64,000 bases of DNA, from positions 1 through 64,000 of the forward strand of contig JBQTHD010000022.1 of NCBI GenBank assembly GCA_052390275.1. The letters run 5' to 3'. Positions within the stretch are counted from its first letter, which is position 1. Each line of letters begins with the position of its first letter. Shown in pieces: positions 8,012 to 14,762 of the stretch. The notes beneath the pieces were generated by a model. It saw only the letters and a list, made by a program, of their open reading frames with translations, was not told the DNA's origin and did no database searches. The position numbers and the translations under genes were made by a program. Origin of the DNA: JBQTHD01 sp052390275. GTDB lineage: Bacteria; Actinomycetota; Acidimicrobiia; Acidimicrobiales; AC-14.

Positions 8012-8559
8012 GCGGGCAGCGAAATTCCTACCCGGCTGACCTGAGGGGCGATGGGCTGCGGGTCGGGGTGGTGGCCAGCCGGTTCAACCCGGAGGTGACC
8101 ACCCGGTTGGTGGCCGCCGCCACCGAGGAACTCGGACGCCTCGGGGTGTCCGACCCGGATGTGACCGTGGTCTGGGTTCCCGGAGCCTTCGAACTTCCCC
8201 TGGCCGCCCAACGCCTGGCGGCGGCCGGCGCCGTCGACGCGGTGGTGGCCCTGGGCGCGGTGATCCGGGGGGAGACCGACCACAACGTTCATGTGGCCGG
8301 GCAGTGCGCGGCCGGCCTGAGCCGGGTCAGTCTGGACACGGGCGTTCCCGTGGCCTTCGGCGTGCTCACCGTCGACCACCTCGACCAGGCCCTGGCCCGG
8401 GCCAGCGGATCTGCCGGGGAACCGCCGGGGCCCGCCGATCGACCACCGGCCCCGGGCCTCGGGGGCAAGGGGGCGGAGGCGGCCGCCAGCGCGGTGGAGA
8501 TGGCCCGCGTCCTGGCCGCTCTCGACGACCGGGTCGCGGTTGCGGCCAACCGGGGATAG
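8008..8559 (+). CDS. ribH: 6,7-dimethyl-8-ribityllumazine synthase with a proline-rich insertion
   Basis: Condenses the two products of the RibBA/RibD branch into lumazine. Recognisable blocks are GVVASRFNPEVT, VVWVPGAFELPLAAQ, the GAVIRGETDHNVHVA active-site loop with its His, and GVLTVDHLDQALARA. The C-terminal helix motif KGAEAAASAVEMA is separated from the preceding RAS by about 20 extra residues rich in Gly, Pro and Ala (about 133-153), which the usual 150-160-residue enzyme lacks; this segment would lie in a loop near the C-terminal helix. The GTG start overlaps the ribBA stop. Its own stop is followed by a strong ribosome site for hisG. Confidence 0.95.
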   Translation: MSGQRNSYPADLRGDGLRVGVVASRFNPEVTTRLVAAATEELGRLGVSDPDVTVVWVPGAFELPLAAQRLAAAGAVDAVVALGAVIRGETDHNVHVAGQCAAGLSRVSLDTGVPVAFGVLTVDHLDQALARASGSAGEPPGPADRPPAPGLGGKGAEAAASAVEMARVLAALDDRVAVAANRG

Positions 8560-8569
8560 GAGGCGTTCG

Positions 8570-9460
8570 ATGCTGCGCCTGGTTCTGCCCAAGGGGTCGT
8601 TGGAGAAGTCCACCCTGGACCTCTTCGATGCCGCCGACCTGGGGCTGACCCGCTCCTCGGCCGTCGATTACCGGGCCACCATCGACGATCCCCGGATCAG
8701 CGAGGTCCGGATCCTGCGCCCTCAGGAGATCCCCGGATATGTGGCCGAAGGTCTGTTCGACCTGGGCATCACCGGCCGGGATTGGATCGCCGAGACGGCC
8801 AGCGACGTAGTCTCGCTCGGCCAACTGCACTACTCCAAAGCCACCGCCCGCCCGGTCAGGATCGTGCTGGCCGTGGCCGCCGACTCCAAGGTCACGTCGG
8901 TGGAGGACCTTCCTGCGGGGGTGCGGGTCTCAACCGAGTACCCGGAACTGACCCGGCGATTTTTTGCCGATCGGGGCATCGAGGCCGACGTCCGCCTTTC
9001 CTACGGCGCCACCGAAGCCAAGGTCCCCGACATTGTCGACGCGGTGGTGGATCTGACCGAGACCGGCCGTGCGTTACGGGCCGCCGGCCTGCGAATAATC
9101 GACACCATCCTGGTCAGCCACACAGAGTTGATCGCCAACCCGGCTGCCGCGGCCGACCCTGATCGCCGCCGGGCCATGGCCCAGGTTCACACCCTGTTGT
9201 CGGGGGTTCTCGAAGCCCGAGGCAGGGTTCTCGTCAAGCTCAACGTGGCCGCAGGCGACCTGGATTCGGTGATCGCCCTGCTGCCAACCCTGAAGGCCCC
9301 CACCGTCTCCAAGCTGTTCGGGTCCGATGCCGCCGGGGCTGCGGCCTACGCGGTGGAGACGGTGGTGCCGAAGAATCAGATCAACGTCCTGATACCGGCC
9401 CTATCCGATGCCGGTGCCAGCGACATCGTCGAGATTCCCATCGCCAAGATCGTTCACTGA
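8570..9460 (+). CDS. hisG: ATP phosphoribosyltransferase, long form
   Basis: First and feedback-regulated enzyme of histidine synthesis, joining ATP and PRPP. The catalytic part shows LRLVLPKGSLEKSTLDLF, DLGITGRDWI, VSTEYPELTRRFF and the PRPP loop region IVDAVVDLTETGRALRAAGL. The 296-residue length and the C-terminal block (VKLNVAAGDLDSVIALLP, APTVSKLF, VLIPALSDAGASDIVEIPI) mark the long form carrying the histidine-binding ACT-like domain, so it should act without HisZ. The ATG at 8570 is chosen over an upstream in-frame ATG at 8540 because AGGAGG at 8558-8563 is spaced 6 nt from it. It ends the fmt-rib operon; no other his gene is nearby. Confidence 0.96.
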   Translation: MLRLVLPKGSLEKSTLDLFDAADLGLTRSSAVDYRATIDDPRISEVRILRPQEIPGYVAEGLFDLGITGRDWIAETASDVVSLGQLHYSKATARPVRIVLAVAADSKVTSVEDLPAGVRVSTEYPELTRRFFADRGIEADVRLSYGATEAKVPDIVDAVVDLTETGRALRAAGLRIIDTILVSHTELIANPAAAADPDRRRAMAQVHTLLSGVLEARGRVLVKLNVAAGDLDSVIALLPTLKAPTVSKLFGSDAAGAAAYAVETVVPKNQINVLIPALSDAGASDIVEIPIAKIVH

Positions 9461-9620
9461 CGCTGCGATGGCCTTGGTTGGAGCGGCCTTCGGCCTCTAA
9501 CGAGGTTCAACAGATCTAACGACCTCTAATGGATGGACCGGGTGGGGTACCGCCGTGGCCCGGAACTCGGCCTTGGGATCACCTCAAGGCGATAGCCCGG
9601 AAACTGTCGCTCAGGGGCGT
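9461..9620. other. Convergent intergenic region with short inverted repeats
   Basis: Lies between hisG and the convergent DUF1844-type gene. GGCCTTCGGCC at 9485-9495 can form a small hairpin, and GAGGT/ACCTC arms lie between about 9502 and 9526. No T-run follows, so termination there is only a possibility. No coding potential seen. Confidence 0.35.
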
Positions 9621-10115
9621 TCAGCCCAGCTTCGCCTGGACGAAGGCCATACGTAGCTGATTCAACGCCTCGGTGAGTGGTCGGGCATTCTGGCCCAGGC
9701 GTGGACCCATTCCCTCCACCACCGCGGCGAAGGCGTCGATGGCCAGTTGAGCCTCGGCCAGGGCCGGCCGTTCCTGGCCCAGGTGAAGGGCCGCCAACTC
9801 GTAGAAGGCCAGGCACTGGTTGGCGATGATCACGGCGGCCGGAGTTCGCAGCATCTGCTCGGCCATGGCCGCCATTTCCTCGGCCATCTCCGGGGTCATG
9901 CCGTCGGGCAGGTCGCCATCGGCGTAGGAACCGGCGTCGTCGAGGCCTCCGAAGGCACCGCCCCCAAGGGTGTCTCCGGCGGGCGGCGATGCTCCCGGGG
10001 GTGTGGCTGACCCGGGTTGGCGCCCGGCTGCCGGCCGGGAGTCGGGGCTGGGCGGGCTGGCCGAAGGTGTGCGGTTGATGGGCCGCTCGCCCGAAGGAGT
10101 CCATAGCGTGCTCAT
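9621..10115 (-). CDS. DUF1844-like protein
   Basis: A 164-residue protein whose last 95 residues match the DUF1844 pattern: MTPEMAEEMA, AAVIIANQCLAFYELAALHLG, AEAQLAIDAFAAVVEGMG and LNQLRMAFVQ, an all-helical fold of unknown function. The first 65 residues are Pro/Gly/Ala/Ser-rich and probably disordered. In actinobacteria such genes often sit next to infC, as here, where the two are divergent. A -10 hexamer TAGGGT lies 8 nt upstream of the ATG on the minus strand, suggesting a leaderless transcript. No catalytic residues can be pointed out; a role linked to translation is only a guess from position. Confidence 0.75.
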   Translation of the reverse strand: MSTLWTPSGERPINRTPSASPPSPDSRPAAGRQPGSATPPGASPPAGDTLGGGAFGGLDDAGSYADGDLPDGMTPEMAEEMAAMAEQMLRTPAAVIIANQCLAFYELAALHLGQERPALAEAQLAIDAFAAVVEGMGPRLGQNARPLTEALNQLRMAFVQAKLG

Positions 10116-10123
10116 TGGCTGTT

Positions 10124-10129
10124 ACCCTA
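10124..10129 (-). promoter_or_regulatory. -10 element for the leaderless DUF1844-type gene
   Basis: TAGGGT on the minus strand, 8 nt before the ATG at 10115; no ribosome-binding site is present. Confidence 0.45.
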
Positions 10130-10206
10130 CGCCCGGCGCTTCCGGAGAAATGGAAGCGGCGATATTGGCAAGCGGGGCCCAGCGCCCCCACCTGGCCACC
10201 GCACCA

Positions 10207-10301
10207 CTGCGTGCGCCGGGTTGGATGCACCGTAGATGGTCGAAGGCGAAAGCCTTTGAGCGTTGCAAAAGCGGACGTCGCTAGCCGACGTTCGCTTTTT
10301 T
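10207..10301 (+). promoter_or_regulatory. Structured infC leader with candidate attenuator
   Basis: The 270-nt region upstream of infC contains two clear hairpins in the infC sense. The first is AAGGC-GAAA-GCCTT at 10243-10256, with a GNRA tetraloop. The second is the 14-bp terminator hairpin annotated separately, 88 nt before the start codon. A terminator inside the leader of infC-rpmI-rplT fits premature-termination control, as established for L20 in Bacillus. Whether the ligand here is L20, IF3 or something else is not visible. Confidence 0.5.
10267..10301 (+). terminator. Intrinsic terminator hairpin in the infC leader
   Basis: Fourteen base pairs (10267-10280 with 10286-10299, one G-U pair), a five-base CTAGC loop and a run of six T at 10296-10301. 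The stem also begins with AAAA, so it could act on both strands, but no gene ends here: it lies upstream of both divergent genes. It should therefore work as an attenuator for infC transcripts rather than as an operon end. Confidence 0.7.
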
Positions 10302-10388
10302 GGTTCAAACGGTAAATCAGATGTCTCAAAAATCAGAATGAAAGAGAGGGAGTCCGACGATTTCGAGGAGTGATGCCGGATAGCCGCA

Positions 10389-11120
10389 GTGGATGAGGGC
10401 GACCTCAGGATCAACGATCGGATCCGGGCCCGTGAGGTCCGTTTGGTGGATCCCGAAGGTGTCCAGTTGGGAATCAGGAACCTGCCCGACGCCCTTGAGT
10501 TGGCTCGGTCCTTCGACTTGGACCTGGTCGAGGTGGCGCCATTGGCCAGCCCGCCCGTATGCAAGATTCTCGACTACGGCAAATGGAAGTACGAGACCGC
10601 CCAGCGTGACAAAGAGTCCCGCAAGAGGTCAAGTTCCGCTTCCATAAAGGAAATGAAGTATCGACCCAAGATCGGTGCGGGAGATTTTGAAACTAAAACC
10701 CGTAAGGTCGGTGAGTTCATCGACCAAGGCCACAAAGTCAAGATCACCATTATGTTCCGAGGCCGTGAAGTTGCTCATCCTGAGTTGGGAAAGAAGATTC
10801 TGGACCGGGTGGCTGAGCTGCTCTCTTTGGCCAAGGTGGAAGCTGCACCGAAGCTTGATGGTCGAAACATGATCATGGTGCTGGCGCCGGATCGCCGGGC
10901 CAGGGCCGCCAAGGAGGCGGCGGACAAGGAAGCGTTGGCCTCGGGAATCACCACCCCGGAGGTTGCGGTGACCCAGGCCCCGGCCCCGCAGGCGGCGAAA
11001 GAGTCGACGGCAGTAGGCGCGGGGGGCATGGAAGCGGAGACGCCAGAAGTGAAGACAGCCATCGACGATGGAGCCGATCGGGAAGCCGAGCCGGCAGGCC
11101 AGGACCGAAAGGACGCTTGA
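10389..11120 (+). CDS. infC: Translation initiation factor IF-3 with long acidic tail
   Basis: Binds the 30S subunit, blocks premature 50S joining and checks the start codon. The N-domain (LRINDRIRAREVRLVDPEG, DLDLVEVAP) and C-domain (KEMKYRPKIGAGDFETKTRKVGEFI, GHKVKITIMFRGREVAHPELG, VEAAPKLDGRNMIMVLAP) are complete by about residue 180. A 60-residue Ala/Glu/Asp-rich tail follows, which many homologues lack. The GTG at 10389 is the first standard start, but the ribosome site GAGGAG at 10365-10370 is 18 nt away; an ATA at 10380 would have a 9-nt spacing. IF3 genes often use rare start codons for self-control, so that option deserves weight. Confidence 0.94.
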   Translation: MDEGDLRINDRIRAREVRLVDPEGVQLGIRNLPDALELARSFDLDLVEVAPLASPPVCKILDYGKWKYETAQRDKESRKRSSSASIKEMKYRPKIGAGDFETKTRKVGEFIDQGHKVKITIMFRGREVAHPELGKKILDRVAELLSLAKVEAAPKLDGRNMIMVLAPDRRARAAKEAADKEALASGITTPEVAVTQAPAPQAAKESTAVGAGGMEAETPEVKTAIDDGADREAEPAGQDRKDA

Positions 11121-11121
11121 G

Positions 11122-11316
11122 GTGCCCAAGATGAAAACGCGCCGGGGGGCAGCTAAGCGCTTCCGGGTCACTGGAACCGGCAAGATCCTCCGGCGCCAGG
11201 CCAATCGAGCCCACCTTTTGGAGAAGAAGGCCTCCAGTCGGACCCGCCGGTTGGCGGGAGCCGAGGAAGTAACCGGCGGCGACCGCACCCGAGTACGCCG
11301 CCTGCTGGGGATCTGA
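11122..11316 (+). CDS. rpmI: 50S ribosomal protein L35
   Basis: A 64-residue basic ribosomal protein. The conserved start PKMKTRRGAAKRFRVTGTGKI and central ANRAHLLEKK identify it. The GTG at 11122, one base after the infC stop, gives the canonical N-terminus Met-Pro-Lys-Met-Lys-Thr; the longer open frame starting inside infC is not real. Its position between infC and rplT is the standard operon order. Confidence 0.95.
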   Translation: MPKMKTRRGAAKRFRVTGTGKILRRQANRAHLLEKKASSRTRRLAGAEEVTGGDRTRVRRLLGI

Positions 11317-11421
11317 CGGCGACATTTCCGCACAGGCAGCAGGCCGGATACCGGCTGATCCCTCCAGCACCACCGCACCTGATTAGAAATCCCACCGCCA
11401 TAAGCGACAGGAGAGTTTTCC

Positions 11422-11802
11422 ATGGCAAGGGTCAAGCGGGGCGTTCATGCCCGCAAGCATCACCGGGCTGTCCTGGAGGCGGCCAAGGGCTACTACGGGA
11501 ACAAGAGCCGCTCCTACCGGGCGGCCAACGAGCAGGTCATGCACTCGTTGCAGTACGCCTATCGGGACCGTCGGGCCCGCAAAGGCGATTTTCGTTCCCT
11601 GTGGATTCAGCGGATCAACGCAGCCGCCCGTCAGAACGATATGAGTTACAGCCGGTTTATAGCCGGGCTCAAGGCCGCCGGTATCGAAGTGGATCGCAAG
11701 GTGTTGGCGGACTTGGCAGTCACCGACGCGGCGGCCTTCGCATCCCTGGTGGAACAGGCCCGAGCGGCCGTCGTTCCCGTCGGTGACGGCCCCTCGAACT
11801 GA
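11422..11802 (+). CDS. rplT: 50S ribosomal protein L20
   Basis: Binds 23S rRNA early in 50S assembly. MARVKRGVHARKHHRAVLEAAKGYYGNKSRSYRAA is the canonical N-terminus, continuing through YRDRRARKGDFRSLWIQRINAAAR and the C-terminal globular domain (IAGLKAAGIEVDRKVLADLAV). The 126-residue length is normal with a slightly extended C-terminus. The ATG has GACAGGAGAG upstream. The last 20 nt overlap the trmH gene, indicating one transcript. In other bacteria L20 represses this operon. Confidence 0.97.
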   Translation: MARVKRGVHARKHHRAVLEAAKGYYGNKSRSYRAANEQVMHSLQYAYRDRRARKGDFRSLWIQRINAAARQNDMSYSRFIAGLKAAGIEVDRKVLADLAVTDAAAFASLVEQARAAVVPVGDGPSN

Positions 11803-12586
11803 GCGGGGCGCCCTCTCCGCTTCTCATCATCGGATCAAACGGCTTCGCCGCCTGAGCCGGAGCCAATCCGCCCGCCGGGCCGAGGGCGCATTCTTGATCG
11901 AAGGGCCCCGGTTGCTGGCCGAGGCCCTGGATGCTCGGGCTCCCGTGGAGGGCGTCTACGCCGTGGCCGGGTTCGGGGACCCGGTGCTGGACAGGGCGGC
12001 CGGGGCCGGGCTTCGCATCTTCGACCTGGCCGCCGGGGTCATCGAGCGGGTGTCGGGGGTGGTGACGCCGCAACCGGTGGTGGCTGTGTGTGCCCGCGTC
12101 GACTCCTCCCTGGAGTCCCTGGCCGAACCGGCGGAGTCGACGGTCATGGTGTGCGTCGACGTCCGAGATCCCGGCAACCTGGGCACGGTGCTGCGTAGCG
12201 CCGAGGCGTCGGGGGCGGTGGGCGTGGTCTGTTGTGAGGGTACGGCCGAGGTCTACAACCCCAAGTGCGTGCGCGCCTCGGCCGGCGCCATCTTCCATAC
12301 ACCGGTGGTGCTGGCCGGGGCTGCCAGGGGCGTGCTGGACCAACTGGGCACCTGGGGCTGGCGACGTCTGGCCACTGGGGCCGACGGTGGGTCCGACCTC
12401 TACCAGGCCGACCTCTCCGGCCCGGTCGCCGTCGTCCTGGGCAACGAGGCCCACGGCCTGGACCCGGAACTCGCCAATGCCATGGATGAGTTGGTGTCGA
12501 TTCCCATGGCCGGCCGCAGTGAGTCCCTCAATGTCGCAATGGCGTCCACTGTCGTGGCCTTCGAGATCGCCCGTCGTCGAAGATGA
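11783..12586 (+). CDS. SpoU/TrmH-family RNA 2'-O-methyltransferase
   Basis: SAM-dependent ribose methyltransferase of rRNA or tRNA. An N-terminal substrate-binding domain (RLRRLSRSQSARRAEGAFLIEGPRLLAEAL) precedes the knotted SPOUT domain, whose three motifs are visible: VDVRDPGNLGTVLRSAEASG, VAVVLGNEAHGLDPEL and SIPMAGRSESLNVAMASTVVAFE. The 267-residue size and location right after rplT match the tsnR-like gene of mycobacteria. The exact target nucleotide cannot be told from sequence. The GTG start lies inside rplT, and the stop overlaps the kinase start by ATGA. Confidence 0.9.
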   Translation: MTAPRTERGALSASHHRIKRLRRLSRSQSARRAEGAFLIEGPRLLAEALDARAPVEGVYAVAGFGDPVLDRAAGAGLRIFDLAAGVIERVSGVVTPQPVVAVCARVDSSLESLAEPAESTVMVCVDVRDPGNLGTVLRSAEASGAVGVVCCEGTAEVYNPKCVRASAGAIFHTPVVLAGAARGVLDQLGTWGWRRLATGADGGSDLYQADLSGPVAVVLGNEAHGLDPELANAMDELVSIPMAGRSESLNVAMASTVVAFEIARRRR

Positions 12587-13728
12587 CCACCCAGCAGGGC
12601 CCCACCCCGGATGCGCAGTTCGCCTCTCCCCCCGGGACAGGCGCCAGTCCGCAGCCCGGCGAGATCTGGGTTCCGTCCGCCGACGACCTGGCCGAGGGCG
12701 TGGTGGTCCTTGACGCCGAAGCCCGGATTACCTGGGTCAACGTCGCGGTTTCTGGCCTGGTCGGCCATGACCGGGACCAGTTGATCGGATCGATCTGTCG
12801 GGATCTGCTCGACCCCCGGGCCGCGGATGGGACCGAACTGCTGGTCGGGGGATTGCACCCCTCCGCTCGCCTTCGCTGCGTCAGCCGGCTGGCCGATCAG
12901 GAGGTGAGCCTGCGAACTGCCAGCGGCGCCCGTCGTCGCTTCTGGTTGACAGGGTGCTTTCGCCGGGCGCCCGGTGGTCACCCGATTGGGGCGGTCCTGA
13001 CATTGTGGCCGGCGGGTCGCCGCAGCACCGGGGCCGGTCAGGGGATGGAGGTGGTGTCGACGGTCAGCCACGAACTGCGCTCCCCGCTCACCTCGGTCAA
13101 GGGCTACGCCAACCTGCTTCTCAACCGCTGGGATCGTCTGGGCGAGCCCCAGAAACAGGCCATGTTGGCCCAGATCGTCCACGACGCAGACCGGGTGACC
13201 CGCCTGGTGGGGGAGTTGCTCGACATCAGCCGACTGGAGACGGGCAGGCTCACCCTTCGCCGCCAATTGGTGTCGCTCCCGGCCCTGGCCACCCGGGTGC
13301 TGGACAAGGTCGCGCTGGCCGAGCCCTCGCTGGACGCGACGGTGGAGTTCGACCATGCCTTTCCGGACGTCTACGCCGATCCGGACAAAGTCGAGCAGGT
13401 GTTGACGAACCTGGTTGAGAATGCGGCCAAGTACGCGAGCCCTCGGGGCATGAGGGTTGAGGGCACGACGGGAGAAGGAGAGGTATCGGTGGCCGTGGTG
13501 GACAGGGGAGAAGGCATATCGGCGGCAGACCTGCCCCGGGTGTTCACCAAGTTCTTCCGGCGGGCCGAGACCCGACCCACCGGCTCAGGGCTGGGCCTTT
13601 GGATCAGCCGAGGCCTGGTCGAGGCCCACGGCGGGCGCCTGGTGGTGGAATCCGAGGCCGGTTCGGGGTCGTGTTTTCGTTTCACCCTGCCCACCGGCCT
13701 TCCCGATCATCTGGCGGAGGCTCCATGA
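12583..13728 (+). CDS. PAS-domain sensor histidine kinase, orphan
   Basis: A soluble 381-residue kinase: no transmembrane helix is visible. Residues about 28-140 look like a PAS domain (LAEGVVVLDAEARITWVNVAVSGLVGHDRDQLIG). The dimerisation/phosphoacceptor helix has STVSHELRSPLTSVKGY with His163. The ATPase domain has the N box (LVENAAKYA), the G1 box (DRGEGIS), the F region (VFTKFFRRAE) and the G2 box (GSGLGLWI). No response regulator lies next to it. It overlaps trmH by ATGA and pheS by the same arrangement, so it is embedded in a translation operon, which is unexpected. The signal and partner cannot be read from sequence. Confidence 0.93.
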   Translation: MTTQQGPTPDAQFASPPGTGASPQPGEIWVPSADDLAEGVVVLDAEARITWVNVAVSGLVGHDRDQLIGSICRDLLDPRAADGTELLVGGLHPSARLRCVSRLADQEVSLRTASGARRRFWLTGCFRRAPGGHPIGAVLTLWPAGRRSTGAGQGMEVVSTVSHELRSPLTSVKGYANLLLNRWDRLGEPQKQAMLAQIVHDADRVTRLVGELLDISRLETGRLTLRRQLVSLPALATRVLDKVALAEPSLDATVEFDHAFPDVYADPDKVEQVLTNLVENAAKYASPRGMRVEGTTGEGEVSVAVVDRGEGISAADLPRVFTKFFRRAETRPTGSGLGLWISRGLVEAHGGRLVVESEAGSGSCFRFTLPTGLPDHLAEAP

Positions 13729-14747
13729 CCGGGTCGTCACAGCCCGATCAGAGGTTGGTGGAGCGGGCGGTCATCGACATCGAAGGGGCGGTCGACCTGG
13801 CCGATCTGGACAGGGTGGCCGCAGGTTGGACGGGCCGGGGATCGGAGTTGGCCCTGCGCCAGAGCGGCCTGGGCCGGTTGCCCGCGGCCGAACGCCCGGC
13901 GGCCGGCGCGGCTCTGAACCGGCTGCGCCACGCCATCGAATCGCTGGTCGGCGCCAGGCGGGCGACGTTGGCCGATCTGGAGGGAGCTTCGCGTCTGGCG
14001 GCTGATCGCCTGGATCTCACCGAGAGCCGGCCCGCAGCCCAGGCCGGCCATCTGCACCCGGTCACCCAGGCCCGCCAGGAGTTGGAGGACCTGTTCATCG
14101 GGATGGGCTACCGGGTGGCCGAGGGCCCCGAGGTGGAAAGTGACTGGCACAACTTCGAGGCTCTGAACATGCCTCCCGACCACCCGGCGCGCAGCATGTG
14201 GGACACCCTCTACGTCAACCTGGGTGTACCCGAGTCCACTCTCCTGCGGACCCACACCTCCCCGGTCCAGGTCCGGGTCATGCTCAGCCAGCCCCCACCG
14301 TTGGCGGTGATCGCCCCCGGGCGCTGCTACCGCCGGGACACGCCCGATGCAAGTCATCTGCCGGTGTTCCATCAGATCGAGGGCCTGGTGATCGACGAGG
14401 GCATCACTTTCGCGGATCTGGCTGGAACGATCGATGCCTTCACGACCGCCTACTTCGGAGCCGACGTCCCCTCCCGGCTGCGGCCCGCCTACTTCCCCTT
14501 CACCGAGCCGTCGGCGGAGTTCGAGGTGCGCTGGCAACGGGCGGGTTCCGACCAACCCGAGTGGCTGGAGCTCGGTGGTTGCGGCATGGTGGACCCGGCG
14601 GTGTTCGAGGCGGTGGGGATCGATCCCGACCGCTGGAGCGGCTTTGCCTTCGGTTTCGGGATCGACCGCCTGACGATGCTTCGCCACGGCCTCGACGACA
14701 TGCGCCACCTCCTGACCAACGACGTTCGCTTCCTGACCCAGTTCTGA
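13725..14747 (+). CDS. pheS: Phenylalanyl-tRNA synthetase alpha subunit
   Basis: Catalytic subunit of the alpha2-beta2 PheRS. An N-terminal helical arm (residues 1-100, tRNA-binding coiled coil) leads into the class II core: HPVTQARQELEDLFIGMGYRVAEGPEVESDWHNFEALN, motif 2 (GRCYRRDTPDASHLPVFHQIEGLVID) and motif 3 (GIDPDRWSGFAFGFGIDRLTMLRHGLDDMRHL). At 340 residues it is standard. The ATG at 13725 overlaps the histidine-kinase stop, so the longer open frame starting within the kinase gene is rejected. pheT follows after 15 nt. Confidence 0.97.
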   Translation: MTGSSQPDQRLVERAVIDIEGAVDLADLDRVAAGWTGRGSELALRQSGLGRLPAAERPAAGAALNRLRHAIESLVGARRATLADLEGASRLAADRLDLTESRPAAQAGHLHPVTQARQELEDLFIGMGYRVAEGPEVESDWHNFEALNMPPDHPARSMWDTLYVNLGVPESTLLRTHTSPVQVRVMLSQPPPLAVIAPGRCYRRDTPDASHLPVFHQIEGLVIDEGITFADLAGTIDAFTTAYFGADVPSRLRPAYFPFTEPSAEFEVRWQRAGSDQPEWLELGGCGMVDPAVFEAVGIDPDRWSGFAFGFGIDRLTMLRHGLDDMRHLLTNDVRFLTQF

Positions 14748-14762
14748 TCGGAACGACACCAC

